Source: Candidatus Thiodiazotropha sp. (ex Monitilora ramsayi) (GTDB lineage Bacteria > Pseudomonadota > Gammaproteobacteria > Chromatiales > Chromatiaceae). From it: a stretch of 64,000 nucleotides of DNA. Shown here piece by piece: positions 45,108 to 54,862 of this stretch. Every line of letters begins with the position of its first letter. Positions within the stretch are counted from its first letter, which is position 1. Under the pieces are notes generated by a model. That model was given only the letters and a program-made list of their open reading frames with translations, was not told the origin of the DNA and searched no databases. The stretch lies in contig JAHXIO010000005.1 of NCBI GenBank assembly GCA_025655595.1, positions 682,001 through 746,000 on the forward strand, in the 5' to 3' direction. A program made the translations under genes and the position numbers.

Positions 45108-45632
45108 TTGATTGACTCGGACGGTTTCCGGCCCAACGTCGGCATAATTCTCTGCAACAACAACCGGATGCTCTTCTGGGGGCGTCGTGTGGGGCAGGAT
45201 GCCTGGCAATTCCCTCAGGGGGGCATCAAGCCCGATGAGACCCCGGAACAGGCGATGTACCGGGAGCTTCAGGAGGAGGTTGGGCTCAGGTCTGATCAGG
45301 TCGAGGTGATGGGGTCCACCCGTAAATGGTTGAAATACCGTCTGCCGGAACGTTATATTCGCCGCAATTGCGAACCCCTCTGTATCGGCCAGAAACAGAT
45401 CTGGTTTCTGTTGCGCACCAACTGCGGCGAGGATGCCTTCTGTCTCGATCACACTGAAACACCTGAGTTTCAGGATTGGCGCTGGGTGAAATACTGGCAG
45501 CCTGTCCGCGAGGTCATCTATTTCAAACGCCAGGTCTACACGCGGGCGCTCGAAGAGTTGGCTCCTTTGCTCTATCCCGAGGGTGCGCCGGGTCGCAGTC
45601 AGACCAACTACCTGAGACAGAACCGCCGGTGA
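45108..45632 (+). CDS. rppH: RNA pyrophosphohydrolase RppH
   Basis: This 174-residue Nudix hydrolase removes pyrophosphate from the 5' end of mRNA, starting decay. The Nudix box [22 protein letters not shown] is intact, and [10 protein letters not shown] and [14 protein letters not shown] follow the family pattern. The start is probably TTG 45108, which gives [14 protein letters not shown], aligning residue for residue with the Escherichia coli N terminus MIDDDGYRPNVGI; an in-frame GTG 21 bases earlier is an alternative. It is followed after 36 bases by ptsP, the same pairing as in Escherichia coli. Confidence 0.93.
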   Translation: MIDSDGFRPNVGIILCNNNRMLFWGRRVGQDAWQFPQGGIKPDETPEQAMYRELQEEVGLRSDQVEVMGSTRKWLKYRLPERYIRRNCEPLCIGQKQIWFLLRTNCGEDAFCLDHTETPEFQDWRWVKYWQPVREVIYFKRQVYTRALEELAPLLYPEGAPGRSQTNYLRQNRR

Positions 45633-45668
45633 GGCACAGAGCGGAGCGACTGAAGGGGCTTCTCGGTC

Positions 45669-47933
45669 ATGCTTGATCCCCTTCATCGAATCGTTCATGA
45701 GGTCAATGCCGCCTCCGATCTGAACGAGGTGCTTCAGATTATCGTCACTCAGGTGAAACAGGCCATTGAAGTCGATGTCTGCTCGGTCTATCTGACCGAC
45801 TTCGAAAGACGCGACCATGTATTGATGGCGACTGACGGTCTGCGTGAGGAGGCCGTGGGTAAGGTCAGGCTGCCTTACCACCGTGGGCTTATCGGCCTCG
45901 TCTGCGAGAGGGCAGAGCCGGTCAATGTGGCCGATGCCCCGAGCCACAACCGCTATCTCTTTACGCATGAGACGGGAGAGACCCAATATAAGGGATTCCT
46001 CGGCGTACCTATTATCCAGAACAGAAAAGTACTGGGGGTTCTGGTGGTGCGCCAGATCGATATGCGCACATTCGCCGATGGCGAAGTCACCTTTCTCTTT
46101 ACCTTGGCGGCTCAGCTTGCCGGCGCTATCACTCATGCGCAGGCCAGCGGTCAACTGGTGACATCGGAGGAGCGTGCCCCCCCCAAGCGTTTTTTGCAGG
46201 GCAGACCGGGTTCCCCGGGTGTCGCCTTCGGTACCGCCGTGGTGGTCTATCCGCCGGCCGACCTCGATGCGGTACCGGATAAAAAGGCGCAGGATCCGGA
46301 TGTCGAGGAAGATGAATTCCGCACTGCGGTGGCCGCAGTAATACAGGACCTCATGGCGCTGGAAGATCGCTTTGAGGATAGTCTTCCTGCGGAAGACCGG
46401 GCGTTGTTCGATGCCTGGCTGATGATGTTGGGCAGTGACTCACTGATTGGTAAGACCGTACAACGGATACATGAGGGTGACTGGGCGCCGGGTGCATTGC
46501 GACAAACCATTGAGGAGCATGCCAAGGTCTTCGACGCGATGGAGGATGTCTACCTGCGGGAGCGTGCCTCCGACGTGCGTGATCTGGGGCGTCGTATTCT
46601 GATGCACCTGCAGCGGGAGGGGGGTATCCAACAGACCGAATATCCGGAGGGAACCATTCTGGTCGGTGATGAGGTGAGCGCGATGCAGTTCGCTGAAGTG
46701 CCGAAGGAGCGCCTGGCGGGTATCGTCTCTGCGAGGGGTGCCAGTTTCTCCCATGTAGCCATATTGGCCCGCGCCATGGATGTGCCGGCGGTCATGGGAA
46801 TGAGCAATCTGCCTGTCACCCGGATGGATGGAAGGTTCGTGATCCTTGATGGCTATGTGGGCAGGGTCTATGTTTCGCCGGCACCTTCTGTGGTGGAAGA
46901 GTACCAGCGTCTGGCTGAAGAGGATCGTGAACTATCCGAAGAGCTGCGAGCCGATAAAGATCTACCCTGCGAGACGACTGACGGTGTTTCGATTCCCCTC
47001 TATCTCAATACGGGCCTCATTTCGGAGATGAGTACTAGCGGTACAGAAGAGTCGGCGGGTGTCGGGCTCTACCGGACAGAATTGCCTTTCATGGTGCGGG
47101 ATAGTTTTCCTGCGGAGTCGGTGCAGGTGAACAACTACCGTAAGGTATTGAAAACCTTTCATCCACGGCCGGTGATCATCCGCACGTTGGATATCGGCGG
47201 AGACAAACCGCTGCCCTATTTTCCATTGGAAGAGCAGAACCCTTTTCTCGGTTGGCGGGGTATCCGAATCTCTCTCGATCATCCCGAGATTTTTATGACC
47301 CAGGTGCGTGCGGTGCTCCGGGCCGCAGCCGGGCTGGACAATCTTAAATTACTCTTGCCGATGATCAGCAATGTGGATGAGGTCGATGATGCCCTGCTGC
47401 TGATTCAGCGTGCGCATGATGAGTTGACGGAAGAGGGGTATGAGGTTGCGATGCCGAAGATCGGTGTCATGATAGAGGTGCCGGCAGCGGTTTATCAGGT
47501 GGAGGCGCTCGCCAGGCGGGTCGATTTTCTCTCTGTGGGCACAAACGACCTCACCCAGTATCTGCTTGCGGTCGACCGCAATAACGGTCGTGTGGCGGAT
47601 CTCTACGACGATCTGCACCCGGCAGTTCTCAGGGCACTGATACAGATCATCGAAGGGGCCAGGACTTATCAGCGGGAGGTGAGTGTCTGCGGGGAGATGG
47701 CGGGAAATCCTGCAACCGCTGTGCTGCTGCTTGGGATGGGGGTCGACAGTCTGAGTATGAACGGGGGCAGTCTGTTACGGGTGAAGTGGGTCCTGCGCTC
47801 CGTATCATTGGCTCGATCAAAGGCACTGCTGCAGGCTGCCTTGCGTTGCGAGCGTGCCTCGGAGGTCAAGGCGTTGTTGAGAAATGCACTGGAAGAGATG
47901 GGGCTGGGCGGTCTGATGCGTGCAGGTAGATAA
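45669..47933 (+). CDS. ptsP: Nitrogen phosphotransferase enzyme I (PtsP, GAF domain-EI)
   Basis: This 754-residue protein has an N-terminal GAF domain (about 1-160), then the enzyme I layout. The phosphoryl-carrying His lies near residue 361 in GASFSHVAILARAMDVP, and the PEP-binding barrel includes GVGLYRTELPFM, TLDIGGDKPLPYF, SVGTNDLTQYLLAVDRNN and CGEMAGNP. It passes phosphate from PEP to NPr in the nitrogen PTS and can be modulated by glutamine through GAF. NPr and IIA-Ntr genes are not in the window. Confidence 0.96.
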   Translation: MLDPLHRIVHEVNAASDLNEVLQIIVTQVKQAIEVDVCSVYLTDFERRDHVLMATDGLREEAVGKVRLPYHRGLIGLVCERAEPVNVADAPSHNRYLFTHETGETQYKGFLGVPIIQNRKVLGVLVVRQIDMRTFADGEVTFLFTLAAQLAGAITHAQASGQLVTSEERAPPKRFLQGRPGSPGVAFGTAVVVYPPADLDAVPDKKAQDPDVEEDEFRTAVAAVIQDLMALEDRFEDSLPAEDRALFDAWLMMLGSDSLIGKTVQRIHEGDWAPGALRQTIEEHAKVFDAMEDVYLRERASDVRDLGRRILMHLQREGGIQQTEYPEGTILVGDEVSAMQFAEVPKERLAGIVSARGASFSHVAILARAMDVPAVMGMSNLPVTRMDGRFVILDGYVGRVYVSPAPSVVEEYQRLAEEDRELSEELRADKDLPCETTDGVSIPLYLNTGLISEMSTSGTEESAGVGLYRTELPFMVRDSFPAESVQVNNYRKVLKTFHPRPVIIRTLDIGGDKPLPYFPLEEQNPFLGWRGIRISLDHPEIFMTQVRAVLRAAAGLDNLKLLLPMISNVDEVDDALLLIQRAHDELTEEGYEVAMPKIGVMIEVPAAVYQVEALARRVDFLSVGTNDLTQYLLAVDRNNGRVADLYDDLHPAVLRALIQIIEGARTYQREVSVCGEMAGNPATAVLLLGMGVDSLSMNGGSLLRVKWVLRSVSLARSKALLQAALRCERASEVKALLRNALEEMGLGGLMRAGR

Positions 47934-47986
47934 GGGGCTGTCATGTACTCTCCCTGCAAAGTCATGATGCCAAACTGTTTTGACCG

Positions 47987-48829
47987 CTAGCTACCCAATG
48001 CCTGCATGATCGATTGAATCTCCTCACTGGATGCCTTGAGGATCTCCTGGATCGCATCGTGATCAAGATTCATTCGTTGTGCGGCAGTGACGCCTGGCCA
48101 ATCAAAATCATCACCCAGTTTGTCCCAATAGGCACAGAGATTGGCTGTGATGACGACATCCGTGACATCGGGTTGACCGACATGAGGTCTCTGTAAATCG
48201 TCATGATTGGTGGCGGTATTGGCAATGTCTTCACTAAAACCCCACGCCTCCAGGATGGCGTGTCCGATGCCGGTATGCCAATTGGCCATCAACTCATCAA
48301 ATACCGTCTCATCGGCAAAGAGTTCAGAGTGATCATCGGCGCGGGTGAGTATGTAGAATTTCCCAATATCGTGCAGGAGTCCCGCAAGCATGGCCTCATC
48401 GGGATTGACCTTGCTGTGTTTTTTCGCAATGACATAAGCGATGGCTGAGACGTGCACACTGTGTTTCCACAGGTCTTTGAGGTGTTCACGCAAATTGCCC
48501 ACGGATTTCGACTGCAGTATCTGTTCGACAGCGATTGAGACGGCGGTGCTGTATGCCAGGTCATAACCCAGGCGGGCGATCGCGGTTCGAAGATCCTTAA
48601 TGGCGGCACCACTGCGATTGGCGAAATTGGAGTTGGCGACCTTCAATAATCTGGCAGAGAGTACAGGATCACTGCCAACCACTTTAGCCACCTTATCCGC
48701 GGAGACGTCGTCACCTTCCAATGCCTTTTTTACCCGAACTGCGATATCGGGGAATGCGGGTAGTTTCAGCTCTCCGGCAGAGAGTTCTGCGCTGAGCTGT
48801 TCGACAAATTGAAATGCAATATCGTTCAT
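47987..48829 (-). CDS. HDOD-domain signalling protein
   Basis: This 280-residue protein is covered by an HDOD domain (about 15-225): LPAFPDIAVRVKKALEGDDVSADKVAKVVGSDPVLSARLLKVANS, then LWKHSVHVSAIAYVIAKK and LLHDIGKFYIL, which retains the HD-like HDIG motif. HDOD proteins lack proven catalysis and act in signalling, often with cyclic-di-GMP or stress systems. It has no fused receiver or GGDEF domain here. It is convergent with ptsP. Confidence 0.9.
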   Translation of the reverse strand: MNDIAFQFVEQLSAELSAGELKLPAFPDIAVRVKKALEGDDVSADKVAKVVGSDPVLSARLLKVANSNFANRSGAAIKDLRTAIARLGYDLAYSTAVSIAVEQILQSKSVGNLREHLKDLWKHSVHVSAIAYVIAKKHSKVNPDEAMLAGLLHDIGKFYILTRADDHSELFADETVFDELMANWHTGIGHAILEAWGFSEDIANTATNHDDLQRPHVGQPDVTDVVITANLCAYWDKLGDDFDWPGVTAAQRMNLDHDAIQEILKASSEEIQSIMQALGS

Positions 48830-49035
48830 GTATCTGTATCTGACTGGATCGGCCTAATTCTGGGATAGGTGACGCGATACTGCACAATGCGCTCCCCTCT
48901 CGTTATGTGAGAGTTTATCGGCTGTAATCTTGGGAACTTAAATCGGGGCGTGTAGACAGGTGCCCGGGACTCCGAGACACCAATCTTTGGTTTTGTCACT
49001 CCTCGAACATGGAGGTCGAGGAGGGCAAGATAGGT

Positions 49036-49707
49036 TTAAAGCGAGCCCCAGGAGTTTCGGCGGCGCTGGAAGCGCAGGTGTGGCAGGATCAAACCGATAA
49101 GAATGCCCGCAATGATCACGCCAGCTCCGATAAGGAACCAGTCACGGGTTGCTTCATTGCTGAGATCCCGGTTTTCCTGTTTCAGATCCTCTACCTCACG
49201 TGTCAGGTCAGCCACCTGTTTACGAAGCTCATTGCGTTCGTTTGAGATGCGGATGGCGTTGGAGGCGGTCCGCTGGATGCTCTGCAGCTCCTGCTCCTGT
49301 TTATTCTTGATCTCCAACAGGCTTTTGTGTGACTGGTTGAGTTTTCGGTGATCCTTCTGCAGGTTGGCCAGATTGGTACGCAGCTCACCGGGCGCGGCCT
49401 TAAGAGCCTCGATCTCTTTCTGCATACTGTCGAGCTGGGTGCGTGCGCTGGGCTGGTTCATCAACTGGCGGGTCAGCACATAGCCTTCAGTCACGCCTAC
49501 CCTGACTTTAGTGTATCCGTTGTCCGGGTTGGTCGAGATCACATTGACGGCACTGCCACTGTCGAGCATGCGGATGATTTTGTGTGAGGTGCTCTCGCCG
49601 CTGCGCAAGGTGATCTTGAAGATGTCGGTCACATAGCGGGTTTCGGCGTTTACCAGCTGGGGCAAGAGTAGAATCGCGAAAAGCAGCGGCAGTGAGAATT
49701 TCTTCAT
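49036..49707 (-). CDS. TIGR04211-type SH3 and coiled-coil membrane protein (YgiM-like)
   Basis: This 223-residue protein has a signal peptide (about 1-21), a bacterial SH3 domain (RYVTDIFKITLRSGES to VGVTEGYVLTRQLM), a long coiled coil (about 85-190, heptads of Glu/Lys/Leu) and a C-terminal membrane helix (WFLIGAGVIIAGILIGLILPHL) with a short basic cytoplasmic tail. That is the YgiM/TIGR04211 layout. The SH3 part should lie in the periplasm near peptidoglycan. Function is not established. No operon partner is evident. Confidence 0.9.
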   Translation of the reverse strand: MKKFSLPLLFAILLLPQLVNAETRYVTDIFKITLRSGESTSHKIIRMLDSGSAVNVISTNPDNGYTKVRVGVTEGYVLTRQLMNQPSARTQLDSMQKEIEALKAAPGELRTNLANLQKDHRKLNQSHKSLLEIKNKQEQELQSIQRTASNAIRISNERNELRKQVADLTREVEDLKQENRDLSNEATRDWFLIGAGVIIAGILIGLILPHLRFQRRRNSWGSL

Positions 49708-49883
49708 TTTTTAATGTTCGGCTATGTTTAACTGGCGGTATTGTACAAGGTACAGTATTCGGATTTACGAAACAGCCCACAATTCCAGGGCCTGTTAACA
49801 CTCATCCTATCGGTTCTGCTGAGGCTGTTTTCTCACCCGGCATGGCAGAATGAATGAAGTGTAGTCACTCTACGCTAGTTTCG

Positions 49884-50801
49884 TCACACTCTGCCGAGCA
49901 GGAGGAACTCCATCAGTGCTTTCTGGGAGTGCAGGCGGTTCTCGGCCTCATCCCAGACAACGCTGTCGGGTGAATCCATGACCGACTCACTCACCTCTTC
50001 GCCCCGGTGGGCGGGCAGGCAGTGAAAAAAAAGTGCATCGGCGGCGGCCTGTGCCATCAGTGCATCATTTACCTGGTACTCGGCGAAAATTTCGCTGCGT
50101 GCCTGCTGCTCTTCTTCCTGTCCCATGCTGGCCCACACATCGGTGACTACCAGGTCAGCGCCTGTCGCGGCTGTCATGGGATCACGAATGATTTCCGCAC
50201 TATCACCGGCAGCGGCTAGAATCTCAGGGTCGGGGTCATATCCTTCAGGACAAGCGATATTGAGACGGAATCCGAATCTTCTGGCCGCATTGATATAGGA
50301 GTGGCACATGTTATTGCCATCACCAATCCAGGCAACAGTCTTACCTTCAATGTTACCCCGGTGCTCGAAATAGGTTTGCATGTCTGCCAGGAGCTGACAG
50401 GGGTGAAGAAGGTCAGTTAACGCATTGATGACCGGCACCCGTGAATGGGCGGCGAAAAGCTCCAGCTTTTCGTGTTCGAACGTGCGGATCATGATGATGT
50501 CGACCATCCGGGAGAGCACCCTGGCACTGTCCTCAATGGGCTCTCCTCGACCCAGCTGGGTGTCTCTGGGAGAGAGGAAAAGTGCGTGTCCGCCAAGCTG
50601 GGACATACCGACTTCGAAGGAGACGCGTGTGCGTGTGGACGATTTCTCGAACACCATGCCGAGGTTTTTTCCCTTCAGCGGTGTATGGATATCACCGCGG
50701 TGTTGCATCCGCTTGAGCTCGCTGGCCCGTCTGATGACGCTCCGCAGCTCTTCTCTGCTGAGATCGAGTAATGAAAGGAAATGTCTCGGTTGCTGTGCCA
50801 T
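49884..50801 (-). CDS. argF: Ornithine carbamoyltransferase
   Basis: This 305-residue enzyme makes citrulline from ornithine and carbamoyl phosphate. Landmarks are the carbamoyl-phosphate loop [28 protein letters not shown], and the ornithine-binding [15 protein letters not shown] 50801 with AAGG nine bases upstream is preferred over the ATG six bases before it. It follows argD on the same strand by about 30 bases and is probably co-transcribed, giving two consecutive arginine steps; argG is 12 kb away. Confidence 0.96.
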   Translation of the reverse strand: MAQQPRHFLSLLDLSREELRSVIRRASELKRMQHRGDIHTPLKGKNLGMVFEKSSTRTRVSFEVGMSQLGGHALFLSPRDTQLGRGEPIEDSARVLSRMVDIIMIRTFEHEKLELFAAHSRVPVINALTDLLHPCQLLADMQTYFEHRGNIEGKTVAWIGDGNNMCHSYINAARRFGFRLNIACPEGYDPDPEILAAAGDSAEIIRDPMTAATGADLVVTDVWASMGQEEEQQARSEIFAEYQVNDALMAQAAADALFFHCLPAHRGEEVSESVMDSPDSVVWDEAENRLHSQKALMEFLLLGRV

Positions 50802-50831
50802 GCGCATATGCCTTGGAAAGAAGAGTCTTAA

Positions 50832-52001
50832 TCAGAGAAAAGCGATGATGAGTGCAGCGACTTTCTCGATAATTTCGTCACAGATCTCGTCAGAGATGAT
50901 GAGCGGCGGCAACAAACGAACCACTGATTCGGCAGTGACATTGATTAGCAGGCCTTGCTCCAAGGCCAGAGTGACCAGTTCACCGCATGGCCGATCGAGC
51001 TCGATGCCGATCATCAGACCGGATACCCGAATCTCTGTCACCCCTTCAAGTCCGCCAAGCTTCTCTTCAAAGCCCGCCTGCATGCGAGCCCCCAATTTTG
51101 CTGCCCGTATAATCAGGTCGGAGGATTCAATCACGTCGAGTACGCTGAGTCCCACCCTGCAGGCCAACGGATTACCGCCAAACGTCGAGCCGTGGTTACC
51201 CGGTGCGAAAACCTCTGCTGCAGCACCCCGAGCCAGACAGGCGCCGATGGGCATGCCGTTGCCGAGCCCCTTGGCCAGTGTCATCACGTCGGGTAGGCAG
51301 CGGTTATGTTGATGGGAGAACATTTTTCCGGTGCGGCCCATGCCGGTCTGGATCTCGTCCAGCATCATCAACCACTCATGCCGATCACAGATTTCCCTGA
51401 TCCGATTGAGATAGTCGTCAGCGGGTATATTGACGCCACCCTCTCCCTGAACCGGTTCCACCAGCACGGCAACCACGCTGCTGTTGTTTTTGGCGATCTC
51501 CTCGATGGCTTGGATATCGTCGTAGGGTACTCTGGCAAATCCCTGAACAAGGGGCTCGAAACCCGCCTGTACCTTGCGGTTGCCTGTTGCCGTAAGCGTT
51601 GCCAGGGTACGGCCATGGAAACTCTGTTCCATGACGATGATGGTGGGATTCTTGATACCTCTGCGGTTGCCATAAAGACGCGCGATCTTGATCGCCGCCT
51701 CGTTGGCTTCCGCGCCTGAATTGGCGAAGAATACCCGCTCCATGTCGGCAATATCGCAGAGCCGTTCCCCCAGCGTCTCCTGATGGGAAATACGATAGAT
51801 ATTGGAAGTGTGAATCAGGCTGCTCGCCTGGTCGCAAATGGCATTCTGAATCTCAGGATGAGCATGCCCAAGACCGCAGACGGCAATGCCCGAGATGGCA
51901 TCCAGATACCGCTTATCCTGGCTATCCCACAGCCACGCCCCCTCACCCCGTGAAAATGCTACGGGTAGGCGATTGTAAGTTGTCATCAGCGCATCGGACA
52001 T
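50832..52001 (-). CDS. argD: Acetylornithine aminotransferase
   Basis: This 389-residue class III PLP transaminase converts N-acetylglutamate semialdehyde to acetylornithine. The PLP lysine lies in MTLAKGLGNGMPIGA, with the conserved DEIQTGMGRTGKMFSHQ upstream and GNHGSTFGGNPLACRVGL after. The start ATG at 52001 has AGGATC before it. In many gammaproteobacteria the enzyme also serves lysine synthesis as succinyldiaminopimelate transaminase. It heads the argD-argF pair. Confidence 0.95.
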   Translation of the reverse strand: MSDALMTTYNRLPVAFSRGEGAWLWDSQDKRYLDAISGIAVCGLGHAHPEIQNAICDQASSLIHTSNIYRISHQETLGERLCDIADMERVFFANSGAEANEAAIKIARLYGNRRGIKNPTIIVMEQSFHGRTLATLTATGNRKVQAGFEPLVQGFARVPYDDIQAIEEIAKNNSSVVAVLVEPVQGEGGVNIPADDYLNRIREICDRHEWLMMLDEIQTGMGRTGKMFSHQHNRCLPDVMTLAKGLGNGMPIGACLARGAAAEVFAPGNHGSTFGGNPLACRVGLSVLDVIESSDLIIRAAKLGARMQAGFEEKLGGLEGVTEIRVSGLMIGIELDRPCGELVTLALEQGLLINVTAESVVRLLPPLIISDEICDEIIEKVAALIIAFL

Positions 52002-52197
52002 TTCATGATCCTAAAAAACAAAAAGGCATCCGGTACAGGATGCCGATTCTCCCTGAGAGCCGCAGTAAACGGCAGGAAATCGGTTAGTTTACCCAGCGTG
52101 GCCTAGATTTTCAAACATCTGAAGCTGTTGGAGATTCGTGTCCCGTTAGGCACAATGATGAATCAGCAAGTACTTGCCACATTGAGGTCATAATGAG

Positions 52198-52653
52198 ATG
52201 TCTATTGCGTTGACCCTGCACCTATTAGGCGTAATTATCTGGGTAGGTGGTATGTTTTTCGCCCATGTCATACTGCGTGGTGTCCTAAACGAAATGTTGG
52301 AACCCCAACAGCGCCTGCCGTTGTTGCTTCGGATATTCGACAGTTTTTTCCCCTGGGTCTGGGCGTCTGTGGTAGGAATTCTTGCCAGTGGCTACTGGAT
52401 GTTGTTTACCGTCTATGAAACGGAAACTGCCTTCTGGCTCATGTTTATGTCGGCAGTCGGAACCTTGATGGCGGCAATCTTCATTTTTATCTATGCGCTT
52501 CCATACCACCAACTCGCCAATGCCTTGAAGAACCATGATATGCCGAAGGCTGTCGCCTCGATTACGATGATTCGTCAACTGATCCTGACCAATCTCAGTC
52601 TCGGATTGCTGATTACTGTACTGACCCTTTTTGGTAAATACGGTTTATTCTGA
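52198..52653 (+). CDS. CopD-like small membrane protein
   Basis: This 151-residue protein has four transmembrane segments (LTLHLLGVIIWVGGMFFAHVIL, WVWASVVGILASGYWMLF, FWLMFMSAVGTLMAAIFIFIYA, ILTNLSLGLLITVLTLFG). The first segment with HxxxxxxWxGG is the CopD/copper-resistance or CtaG-related pattern; conserved His residues suggest haem or copper binding. It stands alone, divergent from argD. Confidence 0.82.
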   Translation: MSIALTLHLLGVIIWVGGMFFAHVILRGVLNEMLEPQQRLPLLLRIFDSFFPWVWASVVGILASGYWMLFTVYETETAFWLMFMSAVGTLMAAIFIFIYALPYHQLANALKNHDMPKAVASITMIRQLILTNLSLGLLITVLTLFGKYGLF

Positions 52654-52813
52654 GATGGCCAGTTATCTGTTTCGTCATAGAGCAGAGCTAGGTGGGCGGC
52701 AGAGCGGTCGGCTTATCGGGTTTATCACATGTTACGACGCAATATTCTATGATGTGTGGAGACACGAGTTCTCATCAATACAACTTCAGTGATGAAAAAA
52801 ACAATATAGTGCT

Positions 52814-54502
52814 ATGACCAGAGATCAAAACAGAAAGAAGAACATTTTCCTCATGGCCATCGGTTGTCTCCTGATGCTAGGCATTTCCGTCACGCTCCAA
52901 GCGGAAACCCCGAATGCCAATATGAGTGAAAAAGAACTGCACGCGCTGGAGACACTACAGAATCTCGTTGCACTGCAGGCTAATCTGAAGCGGGATATTG
53001 AACGATTGAACCAGCAGATCTCTGATGCTCAATCTGAGACACAGAAGCAGTCGTTGGTGGAGTCTCTGGTAGAGCTGGAGTCCGACCTCAAAGCGACAGA
53101 GAGAAACCTGGAGAATATCTCGGCCGGTGTCGATCTGTCTGCGCTGCGTGATGAAGAGGAGACACAGTTCGATATCCAGCATGAGCTGTTTGGTCTGTTG
53201 AAGCCTGCCATCGACGAGATGAAGGACATGACCTCGCATATCCGTCAGAAATCGGATCTCAAAGAGAAGATTGTCTACTATTCTGAGCGGTTGGCGGTGA
53301 TAGAAGCAGCGCTGGGGAATGTTGAGCGATTGCAGCAACAAGGCGAATCCGAAGCATTGGGTAAGGCGCTCACTGAATTAACCTCCGATTGGGAAAAGCA
53401 GCGTGCCTTCATGCAGAGTGAACTTGAGTCGGCACAACTCCAGCTGAATGAGTTACTGGCCTCAGAGGCCTCGATTGCAGAGGCCTCCCAAAGTTACTTG
53501 AAATCCTTCTTTCAGAAGCGCGGTCTCTATTTGACCGAGGCACTGGCTGTCGTACTTCTCATCATGCTCATGTCCCGGGTCAGCCACAATGCCATGAAAC
53601 GATATATACCCGGCTTCCGGAAAAAGCACCGTAGTTTCCGTACCCGGCTGCTGGAACTGATCCACCGTATCGTGACTATTCTGTTGGTGATCCTGGGACC
53701 GATGGTGGTGTTTTACATCGTCGAGGATTGGGTGCTCTTCAGTTTGAGTCTATTGCTTCTGCTGGGTATCGCCTGGACACTGCGGCAGGCATTGCCGAGA
53801 TACTGGCATCAGATCCAACTTTTTCTCAATATCGGTTCCGTACGCGAAGGGGAACGTATAGAGATGGAGGGACTACCCTGGTTGGTTGAGCAGATAAATG
53901 TTTACAGTACTTTAGTGAATCCAGTTGCGGAGATCAGCCAACGGGTGCCGATCGATGATCTGGTGGACCTGAAGTCGAGACCGGGAAAACCGGACGAGCC
54001 CTGGTTTCCCTGCAAGCCAGGTGATTGGGTCATACTCAGCGATGGCATCCGTGGCAAAGTTATCGGTATCTCGCATGAAATGGTGCAGCTGGTGCAGCGG
54101 GGTGGTGCACAGATGACATACTTGACCGGTGACTTTCTGGCGGCATCGCCTAGAAATCTTTCAACTAACTTCCGTCTTAAAGAGACCGTTGGCGTCAGCT
54201 ATAACCTGCAGAAGGAGAGTACCCGGGAGATCCCCGAAATTCTTCAGGCGTACATTCAGCGGCAGATCGAGCAGGAAGGCTATGCAGATCAACTGTTGAA
54301 TCTGCGTGTAGAGTTTGCCTATGCCAACAGTTCATCCCTCGATTTGACGGTGATTGCCGACTTCAACGGGGAGTTGGGTGACCTCTACAACCGCTTGCGG
54401 AGAGCCATCCAGCGCTGGTGTGTGGATGCCTGTACAGAAAATGGTTGGGAGATTCCCTTCCCTCAAATGACCTTGAGTGGTGGTGTCGCACAGCTTCAGT
54501 GA
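52814..54502 (+). CDS. MscS-like mechanosensitive channel family protein
   Basis: This 562-residue protein has a signal peptide or first helix (FLMAIGCLLMLGISVTLQA), a long periplasmic coiled-coil region (about 35-230), then three to four transmembrane segments (about 240-335) and a C-terminal soluble domain. The segment VREGERIEMEGLPWLVEQINVYSTLV matches the MscS beta domain next to the pore, followed by SDGIRGKVIGISHEMVQL. A large extra region of 100 residues separates the two strand groups. It probably senses membrane tension, but gating is not proven, and the pore helix is less typical than in MscS. Confidence 0.75.
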   Translation: MTRDQNRKKNIFLMAIGCLLMLGISVTLQAETPNANMSEKELHALETLQNLVALQANLKRDIERLNQQISDAQSETQKQSLVESLVELESDLKATERNLENISAGVDLSALRDEEETQFDIQHELFGLLKPAIDEMKDMTSHIRQKSDLKEKIVYYSERLAVIEAALGNVERLQQQGESEALGKALTELTSDWEKQRAFMQSELESAQLQLNELLASEASIAEASQSYLKSFFQKRGLYLTEALAVVLLIMLMSRVSHNAMKRYIPGFRKKHRSFRTRLLELIHRIVTILLVILGPMVVFYIVEDWVLFSLSLLLLLGIAWTLRQALPRYWHQIQLFLNIGSVREGERIEMEGLPWLVEQINVYSTLVNPVAEISQRVPIDDLVDLKSRPGKPDEPWFPCKPGDWVILSDGIRGKVIGISHEMVQLVQRGGAQMTYLTGDFLAASPRNLSTNFRLKETVGVSYNLQKESTREIPEILQAYIQRQIEQEGYADQLLNLRVEFAYANSSSLDLTVIADFNGELGDLYNRLRRAIQRWCVDACTENGWEIPFPQMTLSGGVAQLQ

Positions 54503-54575
54503 TCTGGTAAAACCCCTTGGGGCTACCTATGCTTGAGTGGAAACTGGCTAAAACGCACACCTTGGGGAGATAACA

Positions 54576-54770
54576 ATGAAATTGGATTACGAGGTCATCG
54601 AAGACGCCTATGACGACACCACTCATATCCGGACAATGACCGAGCAGGCCCGTGTGCCAGGCGGCGGTTGGTTATTGAGAACCACCATCTATTCGCAGCA
54701 CCAGATCAGTCATAGTGTCGTCAATATCCGCTCCTCAAAGAAAAAGACCCTCTACAAGTCGATAGCCTGA
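54576..54770 (+). CDS. Small conserved-looking protein, unknown function
   Basis: This 64-residue protein begins MKLDYEVIEDAYDDTTHIRT and contains VPGGGWLLRTTIYS and a basic C terminus (RSSKKKTLYKSIA). GGGGAGA lies seven bases before its ATG, a good ribosome site, which supports it as a real gene. It is soluble, with no cysteines or membrane segment. No family is recognised. It stands 73 bases after the channel gene. Confidence 0.6.
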   Translation: MKLDYEVIEDAYDDTTHIRTMTEQARVPGGGWLLRTTIYSQHQISHSVVNIRSSKKKTLYKSIA

Positions 54771-54862
54771 AGGTGTTAACGGGCCCTTGGTCCGGGTCGG
54801 AACCTTACCTGAGTCAGCGAAGCAAGTATGGATTTGGAAGGCAGGTGTGGCGCGATTGACGG

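Noticed and set aside
45081-46154. A 357-codon open frame on the minus strand opposite rppH and the start of ptsP
   Set aside because: It is antisense to two clearly identified genes, with no motifs.
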